Shown here: one piece after another, positions 8,651 to 16,584 of the stretch
Numbering within the stretch: position 1 is the first letter of the stretch
How the letters are laid out: each line of letters begins with the position of its first letter
Assembly: GCA_035528475.1 (NCBI GenBank)
Contig: DATKYO010000046.1
Location: forward strand, 1-64,000
DNA length: 64,000 nt
Reading direction: 5' to 3'
From: SD8 sp035528475
Lineage (GTDB): Archaea > Halobacteriota > Methanomicrobia > Methanomicrobiales > Methanospirillaceae
Notes under the pieces: generated by a model
Databases searched by the model: none
Seen by the model: the letters and a program-made list of their open reading frames with translations, nothing else
Told to the model about the DNA's origin: nothing
Position numbers and translations under genes: made by a program

Positions 8651-10252
8651 GTGAGCATCAGAATACTTGTCAGTGATCCGCTGGCAGAAGAAGGCCTGGA
8701 GATCTTAAAAGAGCAGTATGAAGTAGATGTCCGGACTGATCTCAGGGAGGATGACCTCGTAGCGATCATGGGTGAGTACGACGCTCTCCTGGTACGCAGC
8801 GGCACCCAGGTCACAGCAAAGGTAATCGAAGCCGGAACAAAGCTTCGTTTTATCGGCAGGGCGGGAGCAGGTGTAGACAATATCGATATGAATGCCGCAA
8901 CCCGCCGGGGTATCATCGTTGCCAATGCGCCAGAGGGGAACACGCTGGCCGCAACTGAACATACTATGGCTATGATGCTATCTCTGGCCAGGAATATCCC
9001 CCAGGCCAATACCTCCCTCAAGACCCGGGAATGGAAGCGCTCGAAGTTTGTCGGAGTTGAATTAAATGAGAAGACTCTGGGAATTGTGGGCCTGGGACGA
9101 ATCGGCAGGGAGGTGGCCAAGAGAGCAAATGCCATGGGTATGCGGATCGTCGGATACGATCCCTTCATCAGCGAAGAGAGAGCTGCCCAGATTGGTGTTG
9201 AGGCTATGTCGCTCGAGGAGCTCTTCCGTGTTTCCGATGTCATCACCGTGCATACTCCGCTGATCAAGGAGACCCGTCACGTCATCAATAAAGAGAGCAT
9301 TGCCACCATGAAGGACGGGGTGCGCATCATCAATTGCGCCCGTGGTGGCATTATTGATGAAAGCGCCCTCTATGAAGCGGTGAAGTCCGGAAAAGTAGCC
9401 GGTGCGGCTCTTGATGTCTTCGAAGAGGAGCCTCCCCTGCAGTCCCCTCTGCTGGATCTTGACCAGGTCATCACCACGCCACACCTGGGTGCCAGCACTG
9501 TTGAGGCCCAGCAGAATGTTGCAGTATCAATTGCCAAGCAGTGCATCTCGGTACTGAGTGGAGGTTCTGCAAGGTACATCGTGAATGCGCCTATCGTGCC
9601 CGCAGATAAGCAGGAAACAATCGAACCTTTTGCCTACCTTGCAGAGAAGATGGGCCGGTTCCTCATCCAACTGGTTGAGGGGAGGATGGAGAAAGTTGAA
9701 CTGGTATTTGGGGGAGATCTCTCACAGCTGGGCAACAACAACCGGTTCATCACCCGGATGGCACTGAAAGGTCTCCTTGACCCTATTCTCCAGGTGCCTG
9801 TCAACATCGTAAACGCGGAATTCATTGCAAATGAACGCGGGATTGGGTTTTCTGAGACAATGACCCAGGAATCGGGCGGATTCAAAAACCTACTGACCCT
9901 GAAGGTAAAGACCGACAGAATGGAGGAGGCGATGAGCGCGACGGTCTTCATGAAAGGCAGGAGCCGCATTGTGGCAATAGGGGGCTATACTATGGATATG
10001 ATCCCCGAGGGCTATGTCATCGTTTCCCGCCACCTCGATAAACCGGGAGTGATCGGCAGGGCATCCACGATCCTGGGGAAGGGAAATGTCAACATTGCCG
10101 GCATGCAGGTAGGGCGCATCAACCCTGGCGAAGAGGCTATAATGGTCCTGAACGTGGACAGCGAAGTCTCTTCAGAGATGATGGACGAGATAGCGTCGAT
10201 GCCAGGAATTTTTACGGCCAAGTTTGCCAGGATATCTGATAATCTTATTTAG
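8651..10252 (+). CDS. serA: D-3-phosphoglycerate dehydrogenase
   Basis: SerA oxidises 3-phosphoglycerate to phosphohydroxypyruvate, the first step of serine synthesis. The protein has the long form of the family: catalytic and NAD domains (Rossmann motif GLGRIGREVAKRANAMGM), then an intervening domain, then a C-terminal ACT domain (starting near MIPEGYVIVSRHLDKPGVIG) that usually binds serine for feedback control. A GTG at 8639 would add four residues. The GTG at 8651 is chosen because the family normally begins with a short leader before RILVSD. Neither has a strong ribosome site. Confidence 0.95.
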   Translation: MSIRILVSDPLAEEGLEILKEQYEVDVRTDLREDDLVAIMGEYDALLVRSGTQVTAKVIEAGTKLRFIGRAGAGVDNIDMNAATRRGIIVANAPEGNTLAATEHTMAMMLSLARNIPQANTSLKTREWKRSKFVGVELNEKTLGIVGLGRIGREVAKRANAMGMRIVGYDPFISEERAAQIGVEAMSLEELFRVSDVITVHTPLIKETRHVINKESIATMKDGVRIINCARGGIIDESALYEAVKSGKVAGAALDVFEEEPPLQSPLLDLDQVITTPHLGASTVEAQQNVAVSIAKQCISVLSGGSARYIVNAPIVPADKQETIEPFAYLAEKMGRFLIQLVEGRMEKVELVFGGDLSQLGNNNRFITRMALKGLLDPILQVPVNIVNAEFIANERGIGFSETMTQESGGFKNLLTLKVKTDRMEEAMSATVFMKGRSRIVAIGGYTMDMIPEGYVIVSRHLDKPGVIGRASTILGKGNVNIAGMQVGRINPGEEAIMVLNVDSEVSSEMMDEIASMPGIFTAKFARISDNLI

Positions 10253-10318
10253 AAATCTGATTTTTGAATCTACTTTTTATTAGCGAAACCAGGGTTTGGC
10301 GATGATTATTACTTGGCA

Positions 10319-10341
10319 GGAGGGGGCATGCTGCCCCCTCC
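10319..10341. repeat. Perfect GC-rich inverted repeat downstream of serA
   Basis: Two perfect 10-base arms, GGAGGGGGCA and TGCCCCCTCC, surround a 3-base TGC loop. A second C-rich stretch (CCCTCCCCC, about 10346-10354) follows and could pair with the same G-rich arm, with CTTGG/CAAG at the outer edges. It lies 66 bases after the serA stop. It may be a transcription-stopping hairpin or a dispersed palindromic element. Confidence 0.6.
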
Positions 10342-10440
10342 CGAACCCTCCCCCAGCAAGAGGATAGTCAGTGGGCAGGATTGTTTATGATACGATAATT
10401 TCGAACAAATCCCGTTACAGTCTCAATCCCTATCGTCTTT

Positions 10441-10752
10441 TCACTCCACCTGCTCGAATATCCTGACCGAATCGGGAAGAATTTTCGGGCGCCTGTCAGT
10501 CATGAAATAGATATAACTCAACCGGTGGACGGTGTACTCGAGGTAACCCTCCACGAAATCGGAAAGTCCCTGCTGCCGCCTTCCCAGGATGAGGATATGG
10601 AACCATTGCAGCACCAGGCACATCGTGGCAAGGATGCTGTATATCCAGGCTACAATTCCGATGGCAATCCAGAAGAAAATGCGGGCCAGGAGTTCAAGTC
10701 TCCGGGCATCACGCTCATACACGAAGAGCTGTTCAATTATGGTGTCGGTCAT
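10441..10752 (-). CDS. DUF4389 membrane protein
   Basis: This 103-residue protein has two membrane helices (roughly residues 25-55) separated from a conserved block, GRRQQGLSDFVEGYLEYTVHRLSYIYF, that resembles the DUF4389 family pattern of a Gly-Arg loop followed by an amphipathic helix and a short hydrophobic tail. The family has no known function. The start at 10752 is chosen because GAGGTGA lies six bases before that ATG; a longer reading from 10779 lacks a ribosome site. It stands alone between serA and the tRNA gene. Confidence 0.7.
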   Translation of the reverse strand: MTDTIIEQLFVYERDARRLELLARIFFWIAIGIVAWIYSILATMCLVLQWFHILILGRRQQGLSDFVEGYLEYTVHRLSYIYFMTDRRPKILPDSVRIFEQVE

Positions 10753-10853
10753 TAATTCACCTCTTCTTTTATCAATCAACTAAATCTTTTCTCAAACCTG
10801 CCGATTGGAGGAGAATCAAGTATCAGAATTATTTTATACTGTGTTCACCCAAG

Positions 10854-10861
10854 ATTATAAG
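10854..10861 (+). promoter_or_regulatory. TATA box of the tRNA-Val gene
   Basis: ATTATAAG is centred about 22 bases before the first base of the mature tRNA. That is where an archaeal TATA box would place transcription start at or just before the tRNA 5' end. Confidence 0.55.
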
Positions 10862-10878
10862 CACAAATGTCCGTTTTC

Positions 10879-10952
10879 GGGCTCGTGGTCTAGTTGGTTA
10901 TGACGTCGCCTTGACATGGCGGAGGTCCTGAGTTCGAATCTCAGCGAGCCCA
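10879..10952 (+). tRNA. tRNA-Val (anticodon GAC)
   Basis: The cloverleaf folds fully. The seven-base acceptor GGGCTCG pairs with CGAGCCC. A D-arm carries GGTC with AGTTGGTTA. The anticodon stem TCGCC/GGCGG encloses loop TTGACAT with anticodon GAC, and the T-arm CTGAG/CTCAG encloses TTCGAAT. The discriminator base is A and CCA is not encoded, so it must be added after transcription. No intron is seen. Confidence 0.95.
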
Positions 10953-11055
10953 TTATTTTCTTCCGGTATTGTTGTAAAAATTCGAGGTTTATAGTGATAC
11001 CTGCCCTATTCCCTGAATCGGATAATGGAATTGTCCGGAATTTTTTATTTTTTTG

Positions 11056-11105
11056 ATGCTGCGTATGTTTTTCGTATGTTTTGGTGCTGCGTATATTTAT
11101 CCTGC
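11056..11105. repeat. Short imperfect direct repeat (GCTGCGTAT)
   Basis: GCTGCGTATGTTT is followed by TTCGTATGTTTTGG and then by GCTGCGTATATTT, an imperfect direct repeat in the AT-rich gap after the tRNA. No gene is seen in this gap. It may be chance low complexity. Confidence 0.3.
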
Positions 11106-11175
11106 ATTTGCAGAACCAGCAAGATTGCGGACCGCTTTTATGGGTATTTGATTAAAAGGGAGAGAGTGCATCATA

Positions 11176-11382
11176 TCACCGAAGCAGTTTGACAACAACG
11201 GTCAGGATTGCCACGATCAGGAATGCCATTCCGGCCCACCAGAGGCTGAAAGTTAAGAAAAATACAATGGCAGCAACAATTGCGGCCGGGACCAGCATCC
11301 AGACGATTTTTACGACGAGGAGTATGAGGGCTATACCCACGATGATAAGGGCGGCAAAGCCAAGGAGCGAGATGATATCCAT
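11176..11382 (-). CDS. Small hydrophobic membrane protein
   Basis: This 68-residue product is almost entirely hydrophobic, with two predicted membrane helices (about residues 5-30 and 32-64), a central KIVW break and a basic KLLR tail. No family is recognised. Unlike the overlapping frame at 11171-11437, it has the smooth residue pattern of a real membrane protein. No clear ribosome site is visible, so the product may come from a leaderless transcript. It is divergent from the K+ channel gene. Confidence 0.5.
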   Translation of the reverse strand: MDIISLLGFAALIIVGIALILLVVKIVWMLVPAAIVAAIVFFLTFSLWWAGMAFLIVAILTVVVKLLR

Positions 11383-11519
11383 ATTGGTTGTATGTATGAA
11401 AATCTGTGATAAAGAACATTTTGGTACCAGAAAACACTCATGGAAAGGTTTCGAGAGGGAAAGTGAGACTAAGAGAGATCGAATGTCAAAGAATTTGTGA
11501 ATATGTTAAGTACGTAGAC

Positions 11520-12383
11520 ATGCAACAGTCTCGCATGAGTATATCTGCCCTGAAACTACGGCTTTACCAGATTCTTGAGCCCGCAAAACCAGGTGACAGG
11601 ATAAGTTTTTACTTTGATGCATTCATCACCATCGTCATCGTCATTTCCGTAATCGTAATGATATTTGCATCAGTGCAGAGTTTATATGACCGGCACTTTG
11701 TGCTCATCCATTCATTGTTCCTGTTCAGCATGATCGTTTTCTCCATCGAATATCCGCTGAGGATATGGTCATGCACTGCTGATCCCATGTATTCGAAGCC
11801 ACTGATGGGGCGTATACTCTGGGCGCTGACCCCCTTCGCACTGATCGATCTCCTGGCGGTACTCCCCTTCTACCTTGAAGTATTTGTGGGGATCAATTTG
11901 ACCGGACTGGTCGTATTGCGTGTATTCCGGCTCTTCAAGCTGGTGAGATATTCCGATTCTATCAATCTCATCATACGGGTGGTCAGAGCACAGAAAAATA
12001 CCCTGTTTACTGCGTATGCCGTTCTATTTATTGCTCTCATAACCTCTTCGACCCTGATGTTCGAGCTGGAATACCCGGTACAACCCGCTGCATTCTCCAG
12101 TATCCCCGCAACAATGTGGTGGGGTGTAGTCACCCTTACTACGGTAGGGTATGGCGATCTAGTCCCCATCACAATAATGGGGAAGGTACTTGGGGGAATA
12201 ATAACACTCATCGGGATTGGAATTTTCGCCCTGCCGGCGGGTATCCTTGCATCAGGTTTTACCGGCGAACTGGAGCGACAGATGGAGGAAAAAGAAACTG
12301 CAACCGTGGGAGAAGATCATAAAGTGTATCTATGCCCGCATTGCCACCAGGAAATAACGCAGAATGATTTATGGAGCAGGTAA
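11520..12383 (+). CDS. Voltage-gated potassium channel with C-terminal CxxC tail
   Basis: This 287-residue six-helix channel resembles the Kv family. The S4 voltage sensor carries basic residues every third position (R134, R137, K140, R143 in LRVFRLFKLVRYS). The pore loop holds the K+ selectivity filter TTVGYGD (207-213). After S6 a short cytoplasmic tail contains CPHCHQE, a single CxxC plus histidines that could bind zinc or link subunits. The ATG at 11520 is preferred to an upstream ATG at 11406 because the extra 38 residues look unlike the family. Physiological role is presumably membrane potential or K+ flux. Confidence 0.88.
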   Translation: MQQSRMSISALKLRLYQILEPAKPGDRISFYFDAFITIVIVISVIVMIFASVQSLYDRHFVLIHSLFLFSMIVFSIEYPLRIWSCTADPMYSKPLMGRILWALTPFALIDLLAVLPFYLEVFVGINLTGLVVLRVFRLFKLVRYSDSINLIIRVVRAQKNTLFTAYAVLFIALITSSTLMFELEYPVQPAAFSSIPATMWWGVVTLTTVGYGDLVPITIMGKVLGGIITLIGIGIFALPAGILASGFTGELERQMEEKETATVGEDHKVYLCPHCHQEITQNDLWSR

Positions 12384-12494
12384 AGGCGACATGCAGTGAC
12401 AGGATTGCTCTGCATCAGGTGGATTGGGAAAAAGAGTCAGTCAGGGCAGATGACTATATACTTCATTTAGTTTATATATCGAAGGTGAATACCC

Positions 12495-12926
12495 ATGAAC
12501 GAGCGTCCCACCGTGTCTGATGAAGCGGTCATGCGAAGGTGGATGGGCCTCGAGCTGCGCAGGATGAATGATGCCATCGTAGCAGACAGAAAAACACTTA
12601 TCCGGCTGCTTGAAGAAAAACGCCCGTCTGCACGGACCAAGGGAGGCGATGAATACGTCTTTGACCTGGAAGTGCTCCGGGGAATGGCCAGTCACATCTC
12701 CCCGGAGATACAAAGACGGCTCAGGCTCCCCATCCTTTTTTATTTCGATTCCACGGTTTCGGACAGTTGTTTTCTATCCGATGAGACTGCGGTCAGGGCA
12801 TTGCAGGAACTTGGTGAAATAAGCCACCTGCGTGAGATGAATGAGGGGCGGCTCTGGATTGGTAAACCGATTGTATTTGCCATTGCCGGGAAATACCGTA
12901 AAGCCGTGCAAATCGTGATGCGATAA
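12495..12926 (+). CDS. UPF0216 / DUF61 family protein
   Basis: This 143-residue soluble protein matches the archaeal UPF0216 (DUF61) family: an N-terminal helical part (RWMGLELRRMNDAIVADRKTL), a basic charged loop, and a C-terminal beta-rich part starting at LRLPILFYFDS. The family is widespread in archaea and has no established function. A good ribosome site, GGTGAA, sits eight bases before the ATG. It stands alone between the K+ channel and a surface protein gene, so context gives no hint. Confidence 0.82.
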   Translation: MNERPTVSDEAVMRRWMGLELRRMNDAIVADRKTLIRLLEEKRPSARTKGGDEYVFDLEVLRGMASHISPEIQRRLRLPILFYFDSTVSDSCFLSDETAVRALQELGEISHLREMNEGRLWIGKPIVFAIAGKYRKAVQIVMR

Positions 12927-13147
12927 ATGTAGGAATGAAAATCCGCGGATAAAGAAATGGTCTAGAATAACCCCTGCCGCCCCTGTGAGACTCATGTGCG
13001 TGTTCATGCATGAGAATGATAATTGTTCTGTGGCGCGTGGGGTGAGGGTCAAATTGAGCATATCTATCATCGATGCGATAGGTTGAAAAGATGGAAAAAA
13101 ATTAAACAATAAATATTAATTATTCATTTCATAAATTCAACCATAAT

Positions 13148-14098
13148 ATGAGACTCGTATATATGCCGGTAATCGGCGTCATTGTCTTCACCCTCCTCCT
13201 ATCTTTCTTCCCGGCGGTAGCAGAAGACTGCGGCTGTGATTTTGGGTGGGACGGCGACTCCGGCCCGTCTGATTCCGGGGATGACAGCAGCACGGATTCA
13301 GGGAGTTCATCAGGTGGCGATAGCAGTTCATCTGAGGACAGCTGGGATGTAACCGACAGTTCCTGGTACTCGGATATTGACAGTGGGGGTTCTTCTTCAG
13401 ATTCATCAGGATCTTCCGATTCCTGGAGTTCTTCGGATTCATCAGGATCCTCCGGTTACTCGGGATCATCGGGAAATTCAGGTGACTCCGGAAGCTCATC
13501 GGCATCCAGGGTTGGAGGAGGATCTGTCGATGATGCCCAGGGTTGGCTTACAAAGGCCAGGGATTATTATGATCAGGGACTTTACAATGAATCTCTTGCC
13601 GCGTTTAACGCCTCTCTCTCCATGGATCCCTACTCAAAACCGGCCTGGATGGGGAAAGGGGAGGTCCTTATGCGCCTGGGATATTACGAGACTGCGGAAA
13701 AGGCCTACCAAAGGGTAATAAAACTTGATCCTGCGGAATATATGGCATATTTTATGTCAGGTGAAGCGTGGTTCCATACGGGAAGTTACGAGGATGCGAT
13801 CGCCATGTACGATCGGGCATTGGCGGTCAACCCGCTCATGGAAGATGCTGCCCGGCAGAAGGATCTGGCCCGGGAAGCAATGGCGATGGGGTCTGTGGAA
13901 CTTGATGAAGAGGAGGACCCGGCCTCCCCGCAGGAGCAGGAAAATGTCACATTAACCCTTGTGTCAGAAGTTACCGATGAGAGGAACACTACCGTTGCAG
14001 CCATTCCGTCGGCTGCCGGAATGGCACCGATATATGTATTCATCGGGCTATTGATGGCTTCTGCCCTGGTGCTTTTTCCTATGAAGGCAAAAAAATAA
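13148..14098 (+). CDS. Secreted Ser/Asp/Gly-rich TPR protein with C-terminal membrane anchor
   Basis: This 316-residue protein begins with a signal peptide (hydrophobic residues 4-25, ending FFPAVAE) followed by CGCDFG. Residues about 35-125 are an extreme low-complexity stretch of Ser, Gly and Asp (SSDSSGSSDSW-type units). Residues 128-245 form three to four TPR repeats (GKGEVLMRLGYYETAEKAYQRVIKLDP). An acidic linker leads to a C-terminal membrane helix (APIYVFIGLLMASALVLF) and a basic tail. It is likely anchored in the membrane with the TPR and Ser-rich parts outside. The partner is unknown. The Ser-rich part may be a glycosylated spacer. Confidence 0.75.
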   Translation: MRLVYMPVIGVIVFTLLLSFFPAVAEDCGCDFGWDGDSGPSDSGDDSSTDSGSSSGGDSSSSEDSWDVTDSSWYSDIDSGGSSSDSSGSSDSWSSSDSSGSSGYSGSSGNSGDSGSSSASRVGGGSVDDAQGWLTKARDYYDQGLYNESLAAFNASLSMDPYSKPAWMGKGEVLMRLGYYETAEKAYQRVIKLDPAEYMAYFMSGEAWFHTGSYEDAIAMYDRALAVNPLMEDAARQKDLAREAMAMGSVELDEEEDPASPQEQENVTLTLVSEVTDERNTTVAAIPSAAGMAPIYVFIGLLMASALVLFPMKAKK

Positions 14099-14144
14099 TT
14101 TTTTCCTGTCTATATCCCTCATTTCATGTTTCCGGTGAATCCTG

Positions 14145-14678
14145 ATGAAAGTGAAAAATCTTCTGATAACCGGAATGCCGGGAGCAGGAAAGACAACCCT
14201 GTTGATACGCCTGGCCGAGGCTTTGGAGAAATACCCTCGGGCAGGATTTGTTACAAAGGAAATAAGGGAAGAGGGGGCCCGTCGCGGCTTTGAGCTGGTG
14301 AGTATTTCAGGGAAGAAAAGAGTCCTGTCTCATGTGAACCGGAAAGGTCCGTACCGGGTAGGAAAATATGGTGTCGACCTGGAAGGATTCGATGCATTTC
14401 TGGGAGAACTGTCATTTTTCCAGCCCGTGACCCAGATCATTCTCATTGATGAGATCGGGAAGATGGAGTGCCTGTCCCCAAAGTTCCGGGATCTCGTGAT
14501 CCGGCTTCTTGATTCAGATAACCCTGTTATTGCAACGATTGCCAGGACCGGTCCTGCATTTATAGAGAGGATCAGGGCGAGGCCGGATGTCATGCTGGTG
14601 GAGATTACGCCGGGAAACAGGGCATCGGTTACGGGAGATCTCATTGTTGCGGTAAACGAAATGATAAAAGACGATTGA
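14145..14678 (+). CDS. THEP1-family nucleoside-triphosphatase
   Basis: This 177-residue P-loop NTPase has Walker A GMPGAGKTT (about residues 10-18) and Walker B ILIDEIGKMECLS (about 100-112), both typical of the THEP1/NTPCR group. These enzymes hydrolyse several nucleoside triphosphates slowly, and their cellular role is unclear. The length fits the family. It follows the TPR gene by 46 bases and is convergent with the phosphoribosyltransferase gene. Confidence 0.9.
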   Translation: MKVKNLLITGMPGAGKTTLLIRLAEALEKYPRAGFVTKEIREEGARRGFELVSISGKKRVLSHVNRKGPYRVGKYGVDLEGFDAFLGELSFFQPVTQIILIDEIGKMECLSPKFRDLVIRLLDSDNPVIATIARTGPAFIERIRARPDVMLVEITPGNRASVTGDLIVAVNEMIKDD

Positions 14679-14699
14679 TTCCGGCCGGAATAATCCGGC

Positions 14700-15395
14700 T
14701 TACCAGATACCCCTCTCCTTCGCAGCCCGAAGGTGCTCCATCACTTCTTCGTCACTGAGATCATGCCAGTGCCGGTAGGCATCGGCAACCGCATAAGAAT
14801 AACCTTCTCTGATGTTCAGGCAGACAACCCGGTCTGCCCTGCCGGATATCATTGATACCGCACCGTCGGAGCCTGTTGGTACCGCCACTATCACTTCAGT
14901 GGGATCATACCCCCTGACTGCTTCTATAGCCGCAAGCATCGTGTATCCGGATGCAAGTCCGTCATCCGTGATAATTACGCTGGTATCGCTGATTGTTGGA
15001 AAGGAATGACCGACTGTGAATCGTTCCAGTCGCTCACTGATATTTTTCCTGGTTTCTTGTACTGCAGCCTCTATCTCCCGGTCAGAAAGGCCGAGTCTCC
15101 GTACCAGCGGTTCGTTGAGAAAGAGTCGCCCGTCCCAGGTCATAGCCCCGAAACCTGCCTCCGGGTTTTGGGGCACTTTTACCTTTCTCACCACTCCAAG
15201 CATCATTGCGGCCTGATATGATTCTGCCAGCGGCAGTGCAACGGGAATGCCGCCTGCAGGTATGGCACAGATAAGGGGTTTTTCCAGCATAATGTGCTCT
15301 TTTGTGAAATGAGCCAGCTGTATCCCCGCGTCGTTTCGGTCCCGGAATATCCTGGTGGCGTTTCGAAGACCCTGATCTTCGAACACTTTTCCCAT
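14700..15395 (-). CDS. Phosphoribosyltransferase-domain protein
   Basis: The 231-residue protein has a type I phosphoribosyltransferase fold. The PRPP loop reads VIITDDGLASGYTM (about residues 143-156), and an earlier segment, AIPAGGIPVALPLAE, is the usual second loop. A long insert between them (GAMTWDGRLFLNEPLVRRLGLS) is characteristic of the group often annotated as putative phosphoribosyltransferase of unknown substrate. The ATG at 15395 has AGGAT seven bases upstream and is preferred over one six codons earlier. It is divergent from the DUF2117 gene. Confidence 0.75.
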   Translation of the reverse strand: MGKVFEDQGLRNATRIFRDRNDAGIQLAHFTKEHIMLEKPLICAIPAGGIPVALPLAESYQAAMMLGVVRKVKVPQNPEAGFGAMTWDGRLFLNEPLVRRLGLSDREIEAAVQETRKNISERLERFTVGHSFPTISDTSVIITDDGLASGYTMLAAIEAVRGYDPTEVIVAVPTGSDGAVSMISGRADRVVCLNIREGYSYAVADAYRHWHDLSDEEVMEHLRAAKERGIW

Positions 15396-15537
15396 GGTTA
15401 ATCCTGTGAGCATCCATCGCGGTTATCTTTTTCCGGGTGGAAAAAATCACTGTAATTTTTAGATCTGCAAAGTTCATCAGCATTAAGAGTCTGGAATGCA
15501 TTCATGTATCTGAGAAAAAACCTCGAAGATACCGTTT

Positions 15538-16584
15538 ATGATAGAAAAGGATACTGAATCGGGCAGGCTGGTGATGGTGGTCCATGGCCCGGAAGCATTT
15601 GATTGCGGCGATGCGGTACGCCTGGCAACGCGTATCCGCCCTTCCAGGATTGTGGTTGCAGGTGTAATGGGGCGGACCGCTGCTGAAGAATCGGGCCTCC
15701 CATGCGAGTATGGGGGAATCCCACCAAGCAGGCTCATCCCCACCCTCGAAGGACGGGTGTTTTTGCTCAACAGGGGAAAGACGCCGGAATCAGGGAAGAT
15801 TTTTGGGGAGATCGTGGCATCCAGGCTGGGCGAATCAGGACTGGTCCAGGTTGAATGTTCAAATAGCCGCATCTATTGTTGGAATAAAAAAGAGGATAAA
15901 TTGATCCGTTTTCTTTCCTCTGTGACCGGATTCCCGGTCGAATATATGCATTCACATGAAACCGGAAACGGTGATGTGAGAAGAATCAGGGGGTGCATCC
16001 CGGGTGAGGCTGTCTATGTGAACGGCATCGTTATCGGGCAGGCATCTGATAAGGAAGTGGTTCTCACCCGGAAAGACGGATTATTGACTCCCATCTCCGG
16101 CCTTGTGCCCAAGGCACACGGACTGGAGAAACTTCACCGTTTCGGGGGAATTGATATCACCACTGCCTGGTGTAAGAGCGGGAGGGTCAGGATGTCGGCG
16201 CCGACTCTCTCAAATCCAAAAAGGGAAGTCGGAGTTGTGGTCTATATAGATCACTGCGGCCATCTGCTGTATTCCAGACTTGACGATCGGATCTGCGGGA
16301 TCGTGAGTGTGGGTGACGATACCACTGCAGTATGCGGACATATCGGGGCCCATCTTGGGCTGCCGGTACTGGGGATCGTTGATGGTGACGGTGACGGAAT
16401 CGTAAACCCCTCTTTTGTATCCGGGTCGGTCATTCTCCATGTACTGGAAGAGAGGGATGACGATGTCGGGCTGGAGATAAAAGATAAAATAATTGATGCC
16501 CCGGTGAAATGGAGCGAGTTTGTTGAGGAGATCATCCGGATACTGGGGAGCCGGGTAAAAGTTGTAATCCCTGAAGGGACATGA
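15538..16584 (+). CDS. DUF2117 family protein
   Basis: This 348-residue protein has the N-terminal DUF2117 domain, a flavodoxin- or GAF-like alpha/beta unit beginning LVMVVHGPEAFDCGDAVRLA, found almost only in methanogens and close relatives. A middle segment (VYVNGIVIGQASDKEVVLTRKDG) and a C-terminal part (VGVVVYIDHCGHLLYSRLDDRICGIVSVGDDTTAVCGHIG) are conserved in the group. No catalytic motif is recognised. Its stop overlaps the nreA start by four bases, so the two are translationally coupled. That pairing suggests a shared nucleic-acid role, but this is weak inference. Confidence 0.7.
   Translation: MIEKDTESGRLVMVVHGPEAFDCGDAVRLATRIRPSRIVVAGVMGRTAAEESGLPCEYGGIPPSRLIPTLEGRVFLLNRGKTPESGKIFGEIVASRLGESGLVQVECSNSRIYCWNKKEDKLIRFLSSVTGFPVEYMHSHETGNGDVRRIRGCIPGEAVYVNGIVIGQASDKEVVLTRKDGLLTPISGLVPKAHGLEKLHRFGGIDITTAWCKSGRVRMSAPTLSNPKREVGVVVYIDHCGHLLYSRLDDRICGIVSVGDDTTAVCGHIGAHLGLPVLGIVDGDGDGIVNPSFVSGSVILHVLEERDDDVGLEIKDKIIDAPVKWSEFVEEIIRILGSRVKVVIPEGT

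Noticed and set aside
8614..9267. Minus-strand open frame of 217 residues opposite serA
   Set aside because: Antisense to the NAD-binding region of SerA; no ribosome site and no recognisable domain.
10879..11170. tRNA-Val as an attachment site for an integrated element
   Set aside because: No copy of the tRNA 3' end and no integrase gene were seen downstream in the window.
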